Below are positions 1 through 9,824 of a stretch of 57,428 bases of DNA, piece after piece. The first letter of the stretch is position 1; each line of letters starts with the position of its first letter. The position numbers and the translations under genes are program-made. Origin of the DNA: Candidatus Acidiferrum typicum. GTDB taxonomy: Bacteria > Acidobacteriota > Terriglobia > Acidiferrales > UBA7541. The notes beneath the pieces are model-generated. The model saw nothing but the letters and a program-made list of their open reading frames with translations. It made no database searches and had not been told where the DNA came from. The DNA is taken from contig DLMH01000180.1 of NCBI GenBank assembly GCA_002478115.1, forward strand, positions 1 to 57,428, written 5' to 3'.

Positions 1-336
1 TAGTATGAGAAATTCGGGCTAGCTGCGCCTGCGCCACTGCCCAGAACCGGCGCCGCGCGCAGCAAGTCCTTCCGGCCTACGGCCTACAGTCCTTGCCGCT
101 CATCCACTATCAAGAGCTTACAAAAGTGCTCCTCCGAACCACCCCTGGCGGACATTTCAATATGGCAGAAAACCGGACATTTCTACTTTGCGTTGACAGG
201 CGGAGGCGACAGGCGGAGGCGACACACACCAAGACATCGGCAGATCCAGCGAGTATGCCGTAAACGGCAATGCCCGGGTCTCAGGTCTGAGGAGCCCCCG
301 GAACGCCTTTCCCGTGCCTCCCCTGGAGGCAATCTT
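1..336. other. Gene-poor left edge, possible decayed IS end
   Basis: I find no supportable gene here. The stretch at about 148-200 (reading GGCGGACATTTC, then AACCGGACATTTCTAC) resembles by memory the ends of some IS21-family elements, but no transposase gene is present. A 7-nt tandem duplication (ggcctac twice, 76-89) also lies here. Seen: repeats only. Inferred: an old insertion-sequence end. Confidence 0.3.
195..224. repeat. 13-nt tandem repeat
   Basis: The unit gacaggcggaggc occurs twice head to tail (195-207 and 208-220) and is followed by a further gaca. It is non-coding and lies about 110 nt beyond the stop of the neighbouring propeller gene. It probably arose by slippage. Confidence 0.7.
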
Positions 337-1839
337 TCAATGCGCCAGCCACTGGTAACTCACGAAGGCCAGCCTTTTGCTGTCTGGCGACCACGAAGGC
401 ACATTGATCGTTCCCTGCCCTCCAAAAAGTTTCGCCAGCACGCTGATCTTTCTGTCCTGCAGGGACATCAGCCGCAACATCACGTCCTTGTCTTCCGGGT
501 GGCCTTTCACGCTGGCGTCGTAGGAGAGAAACACCATCCATTTTCCATCCGGTGAAATGTGCGGAAACCAGTTGTTGTATTCATCCGACGTAACCTGTTC
601 CTGCTCGGAGCCGTCGGCGTGCATTCGCCAGATCTGCATCTTTCCAGTCCGCTCGGAATTGAAGTAGATGTACTTTCCGTCGGGAGAGTAATCCGGCCCG
701 TCGTCAAGGCCCGGCGCCGTGGTCAGACGCTTTTCTTCGCCGCCGGTCACGGGAACTGTATAAATGTCGAAGTTACCATTGCGCTCGCCGACGAACGCGA
801 GGGTCTGGCCATCGGGTGACCATCCGTGCCAGTAGGAAGGAGAATTCTGCGTCAGCCGCTTCGGCGTGCCACCGCCGATCGGCAGGACGTAGACAAGCGA
901 GCGGTGCTCTTCCTGCGATTGATCGCTGACCGCCAACAAATGGCCATCCGGAGAAATGCCGTGATCGTTATTGCAGCGGTTCGCAATGCCGGTGTCGATC
1001 GTTTCGGGCGTGCCGCCGGTCACGGCAATTTTCTCGATGTGCCCATTGCGGTTGAAGAGCAACGAAGCGCCGTCGCGCGACCAGTTCGGCGCCTCAAAAC
1101 GCCCTGGGGCAACGTAAACGACGCGGCGATCCGTCGAATCGATCGCAATGGTCTCCAGCGAACTATAGAGTGCGGGCTGACTGGATATCGCTGCCGGCGC
1201 CTGCAACGTGACATTGCTGAAGACTGCCTCCTCCACGATGTCCTTTTCATGCGAGCACACGCCGATGCCTACATAGTACGTGCCGTGAATCGGCACGCGG
1301 ATCGAACCACCCGCAACCTGCACAGGGTCGCTGCTTTTTCCGAGCAGCATGTAAACGTAGTCACCCCGCTTTTCGAGTTGCAGACGGCGCGGCGCGGAAA
1401 GATTCGCCTGGATTTCGTGCGTGGTGGCTCCCTTCTCATCCCGATACTGCAATGACGTCAGACCTTCTCCATGCAAGGCCACGTCGGCATACGCCGAATC
1501 GCCGTCGAGTGTCTGCCGGACCATCAGCACGGCCTTTCGATGGGGATTCTTGCCTTGGCCCAGGAAGTTGACGTCTGCCACAAGCGAAACATCCCGGGAG
1601 ACTTTCTTCCAGACGAATTGGAAAGCATCCGCGGCAAACCACATGTTTTCGCCGCTGCCGGCAATGGTATAGCTCTGCTTGCCGGCGTCGTAATCCACCG
1701 AGCCCGCATGGAGAACCGTGCCTACGTCGCCGTGCCCTTCGAATATTCCAATGGCCTCAGCTCCCGGTCTGGCGTCGAGTTCTGCCCTCACGCCCAAAAC
1801 GAGCAGCGCGCTTGCCATCAACAAAAATAGTCGCGACAT
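337..1839 (-). CDS. Secreted TolB-like beta-propeller protein with N-terminal jelly-roll-like domain
   Basis: A 500-residue protein with a signal peptide (start [15 protein letters not shown], cleavage near residue 20). The first half (about 25-215) resembles DUF1349/concanavalin-like domains. The second half (about 230-500) carries repeated PD40/TolB propeller signatures such as [30 protein letters not shown] and [11 protein letters not shown] chose the ATG at 1839 because GGAGG lies 5 nt upstream; an in-frame GTG at 1851 is possible but has no such site. It follows the GH28 gene in the same direction with a gap of about 100 nt, so it may be co-transcribed and help bind or sense a carbohydrate outside the cytoplasm. 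It has no catalytic signature. The role is inferred; the domain calls are fairly sure. Confidence 0.8.
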   Translation of the reverse strand: MSRLFLLMASALLVLGVRAELDARPGAEAIGIFEGHGDVGTVLHAGSVDYDAGKQSYTIAGSGENMWFAADAFQFVWKKVSRDVSLVADVNFLGQGKNPHRKAVLMVRQTLDGDSAYADVALHGEGLTSLQYRDEKGATTHEIQANLSAPRRLQLEKRGDYVYMLLGKSSDPVQVAGGSIRVPIHGTYYVGIGVCSHEKDIVEEAVFSNVTLQAPAAISSQPALYSSLETIAIDSTDRRVVYVAPGRFEAPNWSRDGASLLFNRNGHIEKIAVTGGTPETIDTGIANRCNNDHGISPDGHLLAVSDQSQEEHRSLVYVLPIGGGTPKRLTQNSPSYWHGWSPDGQTLAFVGERNGNFDIYTVPVTGGEEKRLTTAPGLDDGPDYSPDGKYIYFNSERTGKMQIWRMHADGSEQEQVTSDEYNNWFPHISPDGKWMVFLSYDASVKGHPEDKDVMLRLMSLQDRKISVLAKLFGGQGTINVPSWSPDSKRLAFVSYQWLAH

Positions 1840-1939
1840 TTTAGCCTCCACTTCACGATCTCATTGCACTTTTGTTTCGTCCAGCTTCCTGAAGTCCAAA
1901 AGCGGCGTTCGCCCATTGTTTCCGGTGCGAATCGCGATG

Positions 1940-3631
1940 CTAGTGCTTCTCCGGCATCAGATTCCCAAACATTGTGAATCCGTTTTCCGAACCGGCGAAT
2001 GCCTGTTTGGCCCCGCGCAAATCATTCCCCGAAAACAGTCCTTCCCGTGTGAGTTCTGTGCCCGAAAGAAAGGTCAAAGTCCCCGTTGCAGCTTTGCTAT
2101 TCCGGATCGTCACATCCTGGCCGCGCCGGAGAAGAATGGATTCCTTCGCCGTGGCATGCGCCGCTTGGCGGCCATAAAATCCATCCACGTCGAGCCGCTT
2201 GAAATCCTCGCACTCAATGGCATTGGAGAAATAGGCGGGAACATCATCAGCCCACGCGACGGTCAGCCCGCGAAGATCGAGTCCATCGATGTAGCGCGCA
2301 TACAGCCCGGGAATGTCGTGCCTGAATACCGCATTGGCCCGATCGGTGGCCGTCCAGCGGAAATCGAAATTGCCGCCGGCCATTTCGCCCACCTTGGGTC
2401 GTGGCGCGCGGAATTTCAACTTCACCTGGTCGAAAACGATATCGTGAAGCCAGGCTTTCGCGTCGCCATAGGCGACGATGCCACCTTCGGCTTCACTGGT
2501 GATATTGGTGAAACGAACGTCACGCACCTCGGGCTTGGGGCCCGTGCCTGTTGGTGGACCAACGGCGATGAAGATGGGCTCGGCCTTGCCCCACCAATGG
2601 CCAGACAGGAGTTGTGTGTCGATCACAATCGTGGAAAACAGCACATGGGCGGTCGTTCCGCTGCGCTCAAAAATTCCGATGCCCCGGTTGGAGTGAATGG
2701 TGAGATTGCTGAACGTTGCGTAACGAGTACTCTCCATGCGAATGGCGGCAGAATGCGACTCTAGCGATGAATTGGTGACGCCAATGTTTTCTCCGTCATA
2801 GAAAGCGAAATCGTCGTCGCCGGCGTGAATGTCGCAGTCCGAAAAATGCGCGTTTTTGCAGGAGAAGCCGTCAATTCCATCATTGTTGGGGAGCAACAGA
2901 TTATTCAGGATGTGAATCCCGGAGACCACGATGCCTTGCGAGTGATCGATGTGAAAGGTCCAGTTTGGGGCGTTCCGGAGGGTAACGTCGCGCACCAGCA
3001 CGTTGCGGCATTCCGCGAAAACAATCATTGTACCGGGGCGGCCTGACGGCTTGGTTTCCACGGGCCCGTCACTCAATTCCAAGATGGACTTCATAAAGTC
3101 CGGGCCTTGCCGGGTGTACTTGGGATCGAAATCGATTCCATAGTGCGGCTTGTGGAAGTCAAAGAAGTCGTCACCGCTGCCGTCGATCACACCTTGTCCG
3201 ACGATGGCGATGTTTTCCGCTTTCCGCGCCACGATAATCCCAACGCGGCTACCTTCTCCGGTGCTATTCACGCCATACGTCGTCCCAAAGTCATACTGTT
3301 GGATGGGAGCGTAGGCCGCGACATTTTTGCTTCCTTGAATGATCGCGCCTGCCTCCACGCCCAGGGTCACATTGCTCAGTAGCTCAAACGTTCCCGTCAG
3401 ATAGACACCCGGCGGGAAGACTACGCGCCCGCCGCCTGCCGCATTGGCCGCGCGGACTGCCTTACTGATAGCTTCCGTGTCCAGCGTTTTCCCATCTCCG
3501 GCCGCACCAAAATCCTTGACATCAAAATCCCGTTGAACGGGTGAGGCCGCAGTAACGAAACCAGGATGGCTGCAGAGCACAATCGCCAACAGCAATGCCA
3601 CCGCGACAAACAGCTCCACCTTGAGTTTCAT
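1940..3631 (-). CDS. Secreted GH28-type polygalacturonase/rhamnogalacturonase-like glycoside hydrolase
   Basis: A 563-residue right-handed beta-helix enzyme of the pectinase type. The signal peptide spans about 1-28. The beta-helix entry motif DVKDFGAAGDGKTLDT follows near residue 37, as in GH28 and pectate-lyase-like proteins. The GH28 acidic motifs are recognisable as NNDGIDG and AGDDDFAFYD, with ESHSAAIRMES in the place of the usual GHG...RIK segment; the normal GHG histidine motif is therefore changed. The ATG at 3631 is chosen over upstream codons because a purine-rich GGAGAGAGGGAG precedes it and it starts the signal peptide. Family knowledge gives hydrolysis of galacturonan or rhamnogalacturonan backbones; the exact substrate cannot be read. 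It lies divergent from a LacI regulator, with a promoter and a candidate operator in between. Confidence 0.82.
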   Translation of the reverse strand: MKLKVELFVAVALLLAIVLCSHPGFVTAASPVQRDFDVKDFGAAGDGKTLDTEAISKAVRAANAAGGGRVVFPPGVYLTGTFELLSNVTLGVEAGAIIQGSKNVAAYAPIQQYDFGTTYGVNSTGEGSRVGIIVARKAENIAIVGQGVIDGSGDDFFDFHKPHYGIDFDPKYTRQGPDFMKSILELSDGPVETKPSGRPGTMIVFAECRNVLVRDVTLRNAPNWTFHIDHSQGIVVSGIHILNNLLLPNNDGIDGFSCKNAHFSDCDIHAGDDDFAFYDGENIGVTNSSLESHSAAIRMESTRYATFSNLTIHSNRGIGIFERSGTTAHVLFSTIVIDTQLLSGHWWGKAEPIFIAVGPPTGTGPKPEVRDVRFTNITSEAEGGIVAYGDAKAWLHDIVFDQVKLKFRAPRPKVGEMAGGNFDFRWTATDRANAVFRHDIPGLYARYIDGLDLRGLTVAWADDVPAYFSNAIECEDFKRLDVDGFYGRQAAHATAKESILLRRGQDVTIRNSKAATGTLTFLSGTELTREGLFSGNDLRGAKQAFAGSENGFTMFGNLMPEKH

Positions 3632-3742
3632 GCGCTCCCTCTCTCCTATATCCGGCCATCGGGCGTGCTCCGCCAGCCACGGCGGCATGCACCAAGTCCC
3701 TATTCTTCACGAAGTTTCAACGGTACAGGGCTACCCGGGGCG

Positions 3743-3787
3743 ATTATATTCCACACTTCCTGAGAGTCATTAGAAAATCGTTTGTCT
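3743..3787 (-). promoter_or_regulatory. Promoter of the GH28 gene with adjacent LacI-type operator
   Basis: On the minus strand: -10 TATAAT (3743-3748), 16-nt spacer, -35 ATGACT (3765-3770), 4/6 to consensus. Two bases further upstream lies AGACAAACGATTTTCT (3772-3787), an imperfect 16-nt dyad centred on CG with 5 of 7 matching pairs, the layout LacI/GalR proteins favour. A LacI-family gene begins about 300 nt away. Inferred from the bases only. Confidence 0.5.
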
Positions 3788-4089
3788 TTCGGGGGGATTT
3801 AGCCGCTGCGGGTGACGCCCGGCGACGCAGTGCCATGTTCTGTCACTTTGCGGGAAGTTCGCGGCTTCGGAGCGGAGTCGATGTTGCTATCCGTTTAGTG
3901 CCTTGGGTGCGTTAGAACTGCCACTCGCAGCCCTCTCGCGCGTGCCCTCCATCACATCCTTATTTATCGGGATTGGACTACAATACAGGGACATTGAGGG
4001 TGTCGGCTCGTTGGCGTGGCGAGTCCGTACCGTTTGTGATCTGTCCCGGTTCTTCGAGGAGACTCATTAAGTAGGGTCTGAACCAAATA

Positions 4090-5130
4090 ATGAAAGCGAT
4101 GAAATCACCCCACATCCGAAAATCTGGTGCTGTTACACTCCGAGCTGTTGCGGAACATCTGGGCCTGACAGCCGGAACGGTCTCCGCGGTATTGAACGAT
4201 TCACCGGCGGCGCGTTCCATTCCAGCACGTACCCGGGAGCGCGTCCTCAAGGCCGCACGTGAGCTAAACTACCGCCCCAATTTCTTCGCACGGTCGCTGC
4301 GTGTAAAGCGCAGCCTTACCGTGGGTGTCATCGCCGAGGAGATTGGGGACGCTTACGGCAGCCTGGTCTGCAGTGGTATCGAAGCCTATCTCCGGGAGCA
4401 CGACTACTTCTTCCTGACCGTCGCCCATCGCCACGACCCGAAACTCCTGCGGACGTACTCGCAGCTGTTGCAGTCTCGCGGAGTCGAGGGAATCATCACC
4501 ATTGATACGTCGATTGATGAACAGCCGCTGCTGCCCACCGTCGCGGTGGCGGGGCACCAGAAAGTAGAGAACGTCACCAACATTATTCTGGATCACCACC
4601 GCGCTGCCGAGCTGGCCCTTGGCCATTTGAAACAACTGGGCCATCAGAACATTGCCTTTTTGCGCGGCAATCCGGAGAGCTCGGACGCCGTGTCGCGCTG
4701 GGATGCCATTCAGGAAGTTACGCGCGAATTTGGCATTCGCATCCGGCCCGAACTTATCGTCCAGTTGGAGGGCTGGGAATCAGCTGCGAAGCTGGGCTAT
4801 CCGTCAGGCAAGGTGCTTCTCGCGCGGAATGTGCCGTTCACCGCGCTTTTTGCCTACAACGATATTTCCGCGATCGGGGCCATGCGGGATTTTCAGGAAG
4901 CCGGGCTGCGTGTTCCGCAAGATGTCTCGGTCGTCGGATTCGATGACATCACTCTGGCGGCGTATTCCATTCCGCCGATCACCACGGTGCGGCAGCCACT
5001 TCTGAAAATGGGACGCATCGCCGCGCAGACGTTGCTCGACCGCATAGAAGACCGTGCCCCATTCGTTCCGGAGATTGCCATTGAGCCGGAACTGGTTGCC
5101 CGCGCCTCCAGCGGGCCGGCGCGTGCATAA
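4090..5130 (+). CDS. LacI-family transcriptional regulator
   Basis: A 346-residue sugar-responsive repressor. The N-terminal LacI helix-turn-helix is at about 15-40 (VTLRAVAEHLGLTAGTVSAV) with a hinge helix near 65-70 (ARSLR). A periplasmic-binding-protein-like effector domain follows (about 75-335), including the signature VSVVGFDDITLAAYSIPPI. Length is standard. The ATG at 4090 has no clear ribosome site; ATG at 4099 is an alternative. It is divergent from the GH28 gene and convergent with the FucP-like permease, so control of pectin or sugar use is likely. The effector is unknown. A 390-nt gap upstream holds the GH28 promoter and operator; I see no strong promoter for this gene itself. Confidence 0.9.
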   Translation: MKAMKSPHIRKSGAVTLRAVAEHLGLTAGTVSAVLNDSPAARSIPARTRERVLKAARELNYRPNFFARSLRVKRSLTVGVIAEEIGDAYGSLVCSGIEAYLREHDYFFLTVAHRHDPKLLRTYSQLLQSRGVEGIITIDTSIDEQPLLPTVAVAGHQKVENVTNIILDHHRAAELALGHLKQLGHQNIAFLRGNPESSDAVSRWDAIQEVTREFGIRIRPELIVQLEGWESAAKLGYPSGKVLLARNVPFTALFAYNDISAIGAMRDFQEAGLRVPQDVSVVGFDDITLAAYSIPPITTVRQPLLKMGRIAAQTLLDRIEDRAPFVPEIAIEPELVARASSGPARA

Positions 5131-5184
5131 CCTCAGCCGCGCACCGGCCTTTCGGAAGTTCTCCGCTCAGGCGTTCGAGTGTGC

Positions 5185-5364
5185 CTACTCGACGCCTACC
5201 GGATGCGATCCTCGCAATGCATAGTAGGCAATATAGAGGTAGCAAATCACCGGCAGCACAAACGCGTGATGCACGCCGATGCGGTCCGCGATGGCGCCTT
5301 GCGCTACTGGGATGAGAGCTCCACCCACGATCACCGCGATCAGCAAGCCTGAACCGATTCCGTT
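5185..5364 (-). pseudogene. 3' remnant of a FucP-like MFS sugar permease
   Basis: About 58 codons, still open to a stop at 5185, encode the last part of an MFS sugar:H+ symporter. [16 protein letters not shown] and [16 protein letters not shown] align with [16 protein letters not shown] and [16 protein letters not shown] in the C-terminus of the intact permease next door. The homology starts right at the stop codon of the intact gene (5363-5365). There is no start codon or 5' part. Base composition in the sampled lines is about 58% GC, against about 37-50% in the intact permease. Best explanation: the resident permease was overwritten by a foreign homologue, leaving the native tail. Confidence 0.75.
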
Positions 5365-6727
5365 AAGTGTTCGCGGAGCGCTCGCTACGGGTCTTCGAGC
5401 CACTCACCGCGAAGTAGAGAATATACAAATAGCAAAAAACGGCCGCAATGAGGGCATGGTGAATCCCTTGCCCCCAACTGGTCTCCCCCTGGCTCATTGT
5501 TGGATAGTAACTACGGTTGATTAGATCTGCCGCTTTACCCACGATCCAAGGAATGATTGCTCCGCCGACGATAGCCATATTCAAAATGCCGGAGCCGTCG
5601 CCCGTAAGCGGACCCAATTCTGCGATCCCCATGGTAAATATGCAGGGGAACATGATTGAGTTGAAGAGTCCAACGGCCAAGATCGACCACATAGCTGTAT
5701 GGCCATTTGTCGTCACCGAAATTGTGACGAGGAGGGCAGCCATGATTGCAGCAAGCGCCAACAATTTCCCCGGTTTTATTTTTTGAAGGAGAGCTGAACC
5801 TATGAAACGACCGATCATCGCCCCTAACCAGTATAAGGAGATGTACTTTGCGGCCTCTGCGAGTGCTGCGCGGTATCGATTCGCTGCGTCCGGAATGTTG
5901 GCTGAGGAGATGAAGCCACCGATATTATCCAGCGCAAGGTAATTGGCGATGGAACTTCCTATGGCAACTTCACCGCCCACATACACAAAAATCCCGATTG
6001 CACCAAAGACAAGATTTGGGTGCCTCCAAACAGAATCATTGACCTTTTCACCTAAGTGGTGCTGAGCGGCAGATATTGTCGGGAGTTTGGATAACCCGAT
6101 GCCTATCGCGAGCAGCGCGAGGGCTGTGGCAAAGAAATAAACATAAAGCTTAACCACTGCATTGGCTTCCGCTGATGCATTCAGATTTACAGCAGCAGCC
6201 GTGGTTCCGAGAATCAACCTCGCACCGATCCAAGGGAATACAGCCGTACCGAGAGAGTTAAATGCTTGCGTAAGATTCAACCGGCTGGAGGCGGTTTGCG
6301 GCTTCCCCAATATTGCCACGTAGGGATTTGCCGCGACTTGGAGAATCGTAATTCCTGTCGCCAAAATGATTAAAGCTGCAAGGAAAAATGGAAATGAAGG
6401 AATTCTAGCCGCAGGATAGAAAGCGAGGCAGGCCATCACCATGGTGAACAGACCCACCACGATTGCTTTCTTGTAACCGATCCAATCGATGATCTTGGAC
6501 GCTGGAATTGAGAAAATAAAATAAGCAGAAAAAAATGCGGTTTGGATAAGCATGCTGGCGGCGAGCCTTATCTTGAAAACATGCTGAACATATGGAATCA
6601 GGACGTCATTCAGAGAGGTGAGCGAACCCCACATGAAGAACAGAGTGGTCACAATCGCCAGCGCGCCAATGTAGTTTTTCGGTGATTCTCCTGTTACCTT
6701 CGGACTCTCCATGATTACGTTCGCCAT
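5363..6727 (-). CDS. FucP-like sugar:H+ symporter (MFS)
   Basis: A 454-residue polytopic inner-membrane protein with about 12 hydrophobic segments. Family signatures include [16 protein letters not shown] near residue 31 and the middle segment NPYVAILG, both typical of L-fucose/glucose/galactose permeases. It should import a monosaccharide with protons; the sugar is not readable, but GH28 and LacI neighbours point to pectin-derived sugars. The ATG at 6727 has AAGGG about 11 nt upstream. GC is clearly lower than in its neighbours (sampled lines 37-50%), and the last codons abut the stump of a GC-richer homologue, so recent transfer is likely. It is convergent with the LacI gene. Confidence 0.88.
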   Translation of the reverse strand: MANVIMESPKVTGESPKNYIGALAIVTTLFFMWGSLTSLNDVLIPYVQHVFKIRLAASMLIQTAFFSAYFIFSIPASKIIDWIGYKKAIVVGLFTMVMACLAFYPAARIPSFPFFLAALIILATGITILQVAANPYVAILGKPQTASSRLNLTQAFNSLGTAVFPWIGARLILGTTAAAVNLNASAEANAVVKLYVYFFATALALLAIGIGLSKLPTISAAQHHLGEKVNDSVWRHPNLVFGAIGIFVYVGGEVAIGSSIANYLALDNIGGFISSANIPDAANRYRAALAEAAKYISLYWLGAMIGRFIGSALLQKIKPGKLLALAAIMAALLVTISVTTNGHTAMWSILAVGLFNSIMFPCIFTMGIAELGPLTGDGSGILNMAIVGGAIIPWIVGKAADLINRSYYPTMSQGETSWGQGIHHALIAAVFCYLYILYFAVSGSKTRSERSANT

Positions 6728-6861
6728 CGTCTAGGTATCCCTTCTATTCCTTAACGAGCGGTTGCCAAATCGACCTAGATAGTGTCACATCCATTCCCGG
6801 AACCGAAAGGTTTCTCGTCACACCGCCTTGGGCGGGAAGGACCTGCGATCATTGCCGGAAC

Positions 6862-6888
6862 AAAAAAAGGCGGCCCCGAAAGGCCGCC
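6862..6888 (-). terminator. Rho-independent terminator of the amine operon
   Basis: On the minus strand a 7-bp GC stem (ggcggcc/ggccgcc, 6869-6888) with a 6-nt loop is followed directly by TTTTTTT (6862-6868). It lies 21 nt after the stop of the class III aminotransferase gene. Confidence 0.93.
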
Positions 6889-6909
6889 CCGATTTGGAAA
6901 TTGCCGGTG

Positions 6910-8271
6910 TCAGGCGTGAGAAGTCACCGCCTCTTTTTTCTCTACCACGTGTGCCAGCCCCGCTTCGAGCACATCCAGCCCTTCATCGAGCTGCGCGTCG
7001 CTGATCACCAGCGGCATGAGGATGCGCATGATATTGTTCAGCGTTCCGGCGGTAATCGTGAGGAGGCCGTGCTCATAGCAGTAGCGTGCGAGTTCCTTCG
7101 TTTCGGCGTCGGCAGGTTCTCGCGTGCCGCGGTTGCGCACCAGTTCGATCGCGCACATGCCGCCAAGGCCGCGCACGTCGCCAACCAGTTGCCATTTTTT
7201 CTGCCAGCCCTTGGCGCGATCTTCAAAGCGTTTGCCGATGACCGTGGATCGCGCAAGCAATCCTTCCGTTTCGATGGTCTCCAGTGCCGCCAGAGCCGCC
7301 GCGCAGGATGCGGGGTTGCCAGCGAACGTGCTGCCCAGGCCGCCGGGTTGCGGTGCGTCCATGATTTCCGCTCGCCCTGTCACGGCAGCGATGGGCAAAC
7401 CTCCGCCAAGGGATTTCGCCGAAGTGATCAGGTCCGGCTCGACACCGTAATGCTCGATCGCAAAATATTTGCCCGTGCGGCCGATCCCGGATTGCACCTC
7501 GTCCGCGATGAACACGATGCCGTACTTCTTACAGATGTCCTTGAGGATAGGAAAAAACTCCTTCGGCGGCGCGATGAATCCGCCTTCGCCCAGGACGGGT
7601 TCCGCAATCACCGCGGCCACCGAATCCGGCGACACCACACGCCGGAATGTGTCTTCGAGATGATGCGCGCAAGCTGTGTTGCAGGACGGGTAAGTCAAGC
7701 CATACGAGCAGCGATAGCAATAGGCATACGGAATGCGATAAATGTCGGCCGCAAACGGCGCAAATCCCGCCTTGTACGGATTGGTCTTGCTGGTCAGAGA
7801 CAACGTCAGCAGCGTCCGACCGTGAAACGCGTCCTCGAAACAAATCACCGCGGGCCGCTTGGTGTACGAGCGCGCAATCTTTACGGCGTTCTCCACCGCC
7901 TCCGCGCCGGTATTGACAAAGAACGTCTTCTTCGCAAACTTGCCCGGCGCCAGCGAGTTCAGTTTTTCCGCGAGAGCAATGTACGACTCGTAGGGAGTTA
8001 CGCCAAAGCAGAGATGCAGAAATTTTCCGGCCTGATCGCGCACCGCCGCTTCCACCTTGGGAGCGCGGTGCCCCACATTCAGGCAGCCTATGCCGCCGGC
8101 AAAATCAATGTAGCGATTCCCATCAACGTCCTCGATCCACGCGCCTTCTGCCTTCGCCGCGAAGATGGGCGTCACCAGGGACGGCCCCCTTGGAATGGCC
8201 GCTTCCCGCCGGGCCAGCAGCGCTTTGGATTTGGGCCCGGGGATTTCTGTGCGAATCTGAATTGTTTTCAT
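6910..8271 (-). CDS. gabT: Class III aminotransferase, 4-aminobutyrate aminotransferase type
   Basis: A 453-residue PLP-dependent omega-aminotransferase; family members move an amino group from GABA or another terminal amine to 2-oxoglutarate. Visible features: substrate-loop and fold motif VNTGAEAVENAVKIAR, AFHGRTLLTLSLT, the cofactor aspartate in FIADEVQSGIGRTG, and the Schiff-base lysine at about K286 in SAKSLGGGLP. The ATG at 8271 is preceded by AAGGAACC; longer in-frame openings upstream have no support. It is the last gene of a four-gene operon (HemL-like, permease, aldehyde dehydrogenase, this gene), 47 nt after the dehydrogenase. Combined with that dehydrogenase it would turn GABA or a diamine into a dicarboxylate. 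The symbol is by family; the substrate is not proven. Confidence 0.85.
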   Translation of the reverse strand: MKTIQIRTEIPGPKSKALLARREAAIPRGPSLVTPIFAAKAEGAWIEDVDGNRYIDFAGGIGCLNVGHRAPKVEAAVRDQAGKFLHLCFGVTPYESYIALAEKLNSLAPGKFAKKTFFVNTGAEAVENAVKIARSYTKRPAVICFEDAFHGRTLLTLSLTSKTNPYKAGFAPFAADIYRIPYAYCYRCSYGLTYPSCNTACAHHLEDTFRRVVSPDSVAAVIAEPVLGEGGFIAPPKEFFPILKDICKKYGIVFIADEVQSGIGRTGKYFAIEHYGVEPDLITSAKSLGGGLPIAAVTGRAEIMDAPQPGGLGSTFAGNPASCAAALAALETIETEGLLARSTVIGKRFEDRAKGWQKKWQLVGDVRGLGGMCAIELVRNRGTREPADAETKELARYCYEHGLLTITAGTLNNIMRILMPLVISDAQLDEGLDVLEAGLAHVVEKKEAVTSHA

Positions 8272-8318
8272 GGTTCCTTGTTCCTTTGACCGAATTTCAG
8301 TCGATCTCTTCAAACTTC

Positions 8319-9800
8319 TCAGTACCAGCCAATCGGTGCTTCGTCGAGATTGACGAAAACCTGCTTGGTCTCCAGATATTCCTCGAGGCCCCACGGCCCG
8401 AGTTCTCTTCCGAACCCGGACTGCTTGTATCCGCCCCACGGCGCTTCCACGTAGGTAGGCTGCATGTGATTGACCCACACGATTCCCGCGCGAATGGACT
8501 TGACCACGCGAAACGCTTTGTAGATATCGCGCGTCCATACTGCCGCGGCCAATCCATACGGTGTGTCGTTGGAGATGCGGATGGCCTCCGCTTCGTTCTC
8601 GAAAGGAATCACGCTGGCCACAGGCCCGAAGATCTCTTCGCGGGCGATACGCGCGGAGTTTTGCACGTCATAAAAAATAGTCGGCTCGACGTAATAGCCC
8701 TTGCCGAACGCCTTCGCCCTTCCCCCGCCAATCGCGGTCTTGGCCTCTTTCTTGCCGATTTCGAGATACGAGGTTACCCGGTCGTACTGCTCCTTGCTGA
8801 CCAGCGGCCCCATTTTCGTGTCGCGATCCAGCGGCGGCCCCAGTTTGATGCGCTTGGCCTTTTCCGTCATGGCCTCCACGAATTTCGTGTAGATCTTCTT
8901 CTCCACCAGCACGCGGCTGCCAGCGGAGCAGACTTCGCCCTGATTGATGAACACTCCAAAAAGCGCGCCATCCACTGCCGCTTCCCAATCCGCGTCGGCA
9001 AAAAAGACGTTTGGCGATTTTCCGCCCAATTCCAGCGTCACACGCTTCAGCGTATCGGCGGCGCTCTTCACAATGATTTTTCCGACCGCAGCACTGCCGG
9101 TGAACGCCACTTTATCCACGCCCGGATGTGCGACCAGTGCCGCGCCCGTAACTTCACCCAAGCCGTTCACGACGTTGACGACGCCTGGCGGCAACCCTGC
9201 TTCCGCGAACCAGTTCGCCAGTTCCATCGCCGTCAGCGGCGTCTGCTCCGCCGGCTTCAGCACGCATGTACATCCCGCGGCGATCGCCGGCGCCAACTTC
9301 CACGCCGCCATCAGCAGCGGGAAATTCCACGGAATAATCTGGGCTGCGACACCCACCGGCTCACGCAACGTGAAGCTCAGCGCGTTCGCGGGCACCGGAT
9401 TGACGTGGCCCGTCACCTTATTCGCCAGGCCGCCGTAATATTCAAAGCAGGTCGCCACGTCGGCCAGGTCATATTCGGCTTCCACGATGGGCTTGCCGCA
9501 GTTGCGCGTTTCGAGCTCTGCCAGCATCGCGGTGTTTTGCCGGATCTTGTCGGCGATCTTGAAGAGAATGCGCCCGCGATCCTGCGCCGTGGTTTGCGCC
9601 CATGGCCCGGAGTCAAAGGCGGCGCGCGCCGCTTTCACAGCTTTGTCCACATCCGCGGCGGTTGCCGAGGCCACGTGGGCAATTGTCTCTTCGGTCGAGG
9701 GGTCAAAGACCGGAAAGGTCTCGCCGGAGGAGCTGGCCACCCACTGCCCATTGATATAGTTCTGGTAGGTTTTCACCGTTGGTTTTGCAATAGTGGACAT
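8319..9800 (-). CDS. NAD(P)+-dependent aldehyde dehydrogenase (betaine/amino-aldehyde type)
   Basis: A 493-residue soluble ALDH. Catalytic set in place: N159 in IIPWNFPL, K182 in LKPAEQTP, general base E257 in LELGGKSPN, nucleophile C291 in NQGEVCSAGSR, and the EEIFGPV cofactor motif near residue 390. The C-terminal WGGYKQSGFGRELG matches betaine-aldehyde and gamma-aminobutyraldehyde dehydrogenases more than succinate-semialdehyde enzymes. ATG at 9800. It sits 24 nt downstream of the permease and upstream of gabT, so it probably oxidises the aldehyde produced by one of the two aminotransferases. The precise aldehyde is an inference. Confidence 0.9.
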   Translation of the reverse strand: MSTIAKPTVKTYQNYINGQWVASSSGETFPVFDPSTEETIAHVASATAADVDKAVKAARAAFDSGPWAQTTAQDRGRILFKIADKIRQNTAMLAELETRNCGKPIVEAEYDLADVATCFEYYGGLANKVTGHVNPVPANALSFTLREPVGVAAQIIPWNFPLLMAAWKLAPAIAAGCTCVLKPAEQTPLTAMELANWFAEAGLPPGVVNVVNGLGEVTGAALVAHPGVDKVAFTGSAAVGKIIVKSAADTLKRVTLELGGKSPNVFFADADWEAAVDGALFGVFINQGEVCSAGSRVLVEKKIYTKFVEAMTEKAKRIKLGPPLDRDTKMGPLVSKEQYDRVTSYLEIGKKEAKTAIGGGRAKAFGKGYYVEPTIFYDVQNSARIAREEIFGPVASVIPFENEAEAIRISNDTPYGLAAAVWTRDIYKAFRVVKSIRAGIVWVNHMQPTYVEAPWGGYKQSGFGRELGPWGLEEYLETKQVFVNLDEAPIGWY

Positions 9801-9824
9801 GAACCGCCTCCCAAGTTCGCTTTC

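Noticed and set aside
1..75. Tat-like N-terminus on the minus strand (RKDLLRAAPVLGSGAG)
   Set aside because: A stop stands just before it and no start codon fits; possibly the edge of a real gene to the left, but unsupported here.
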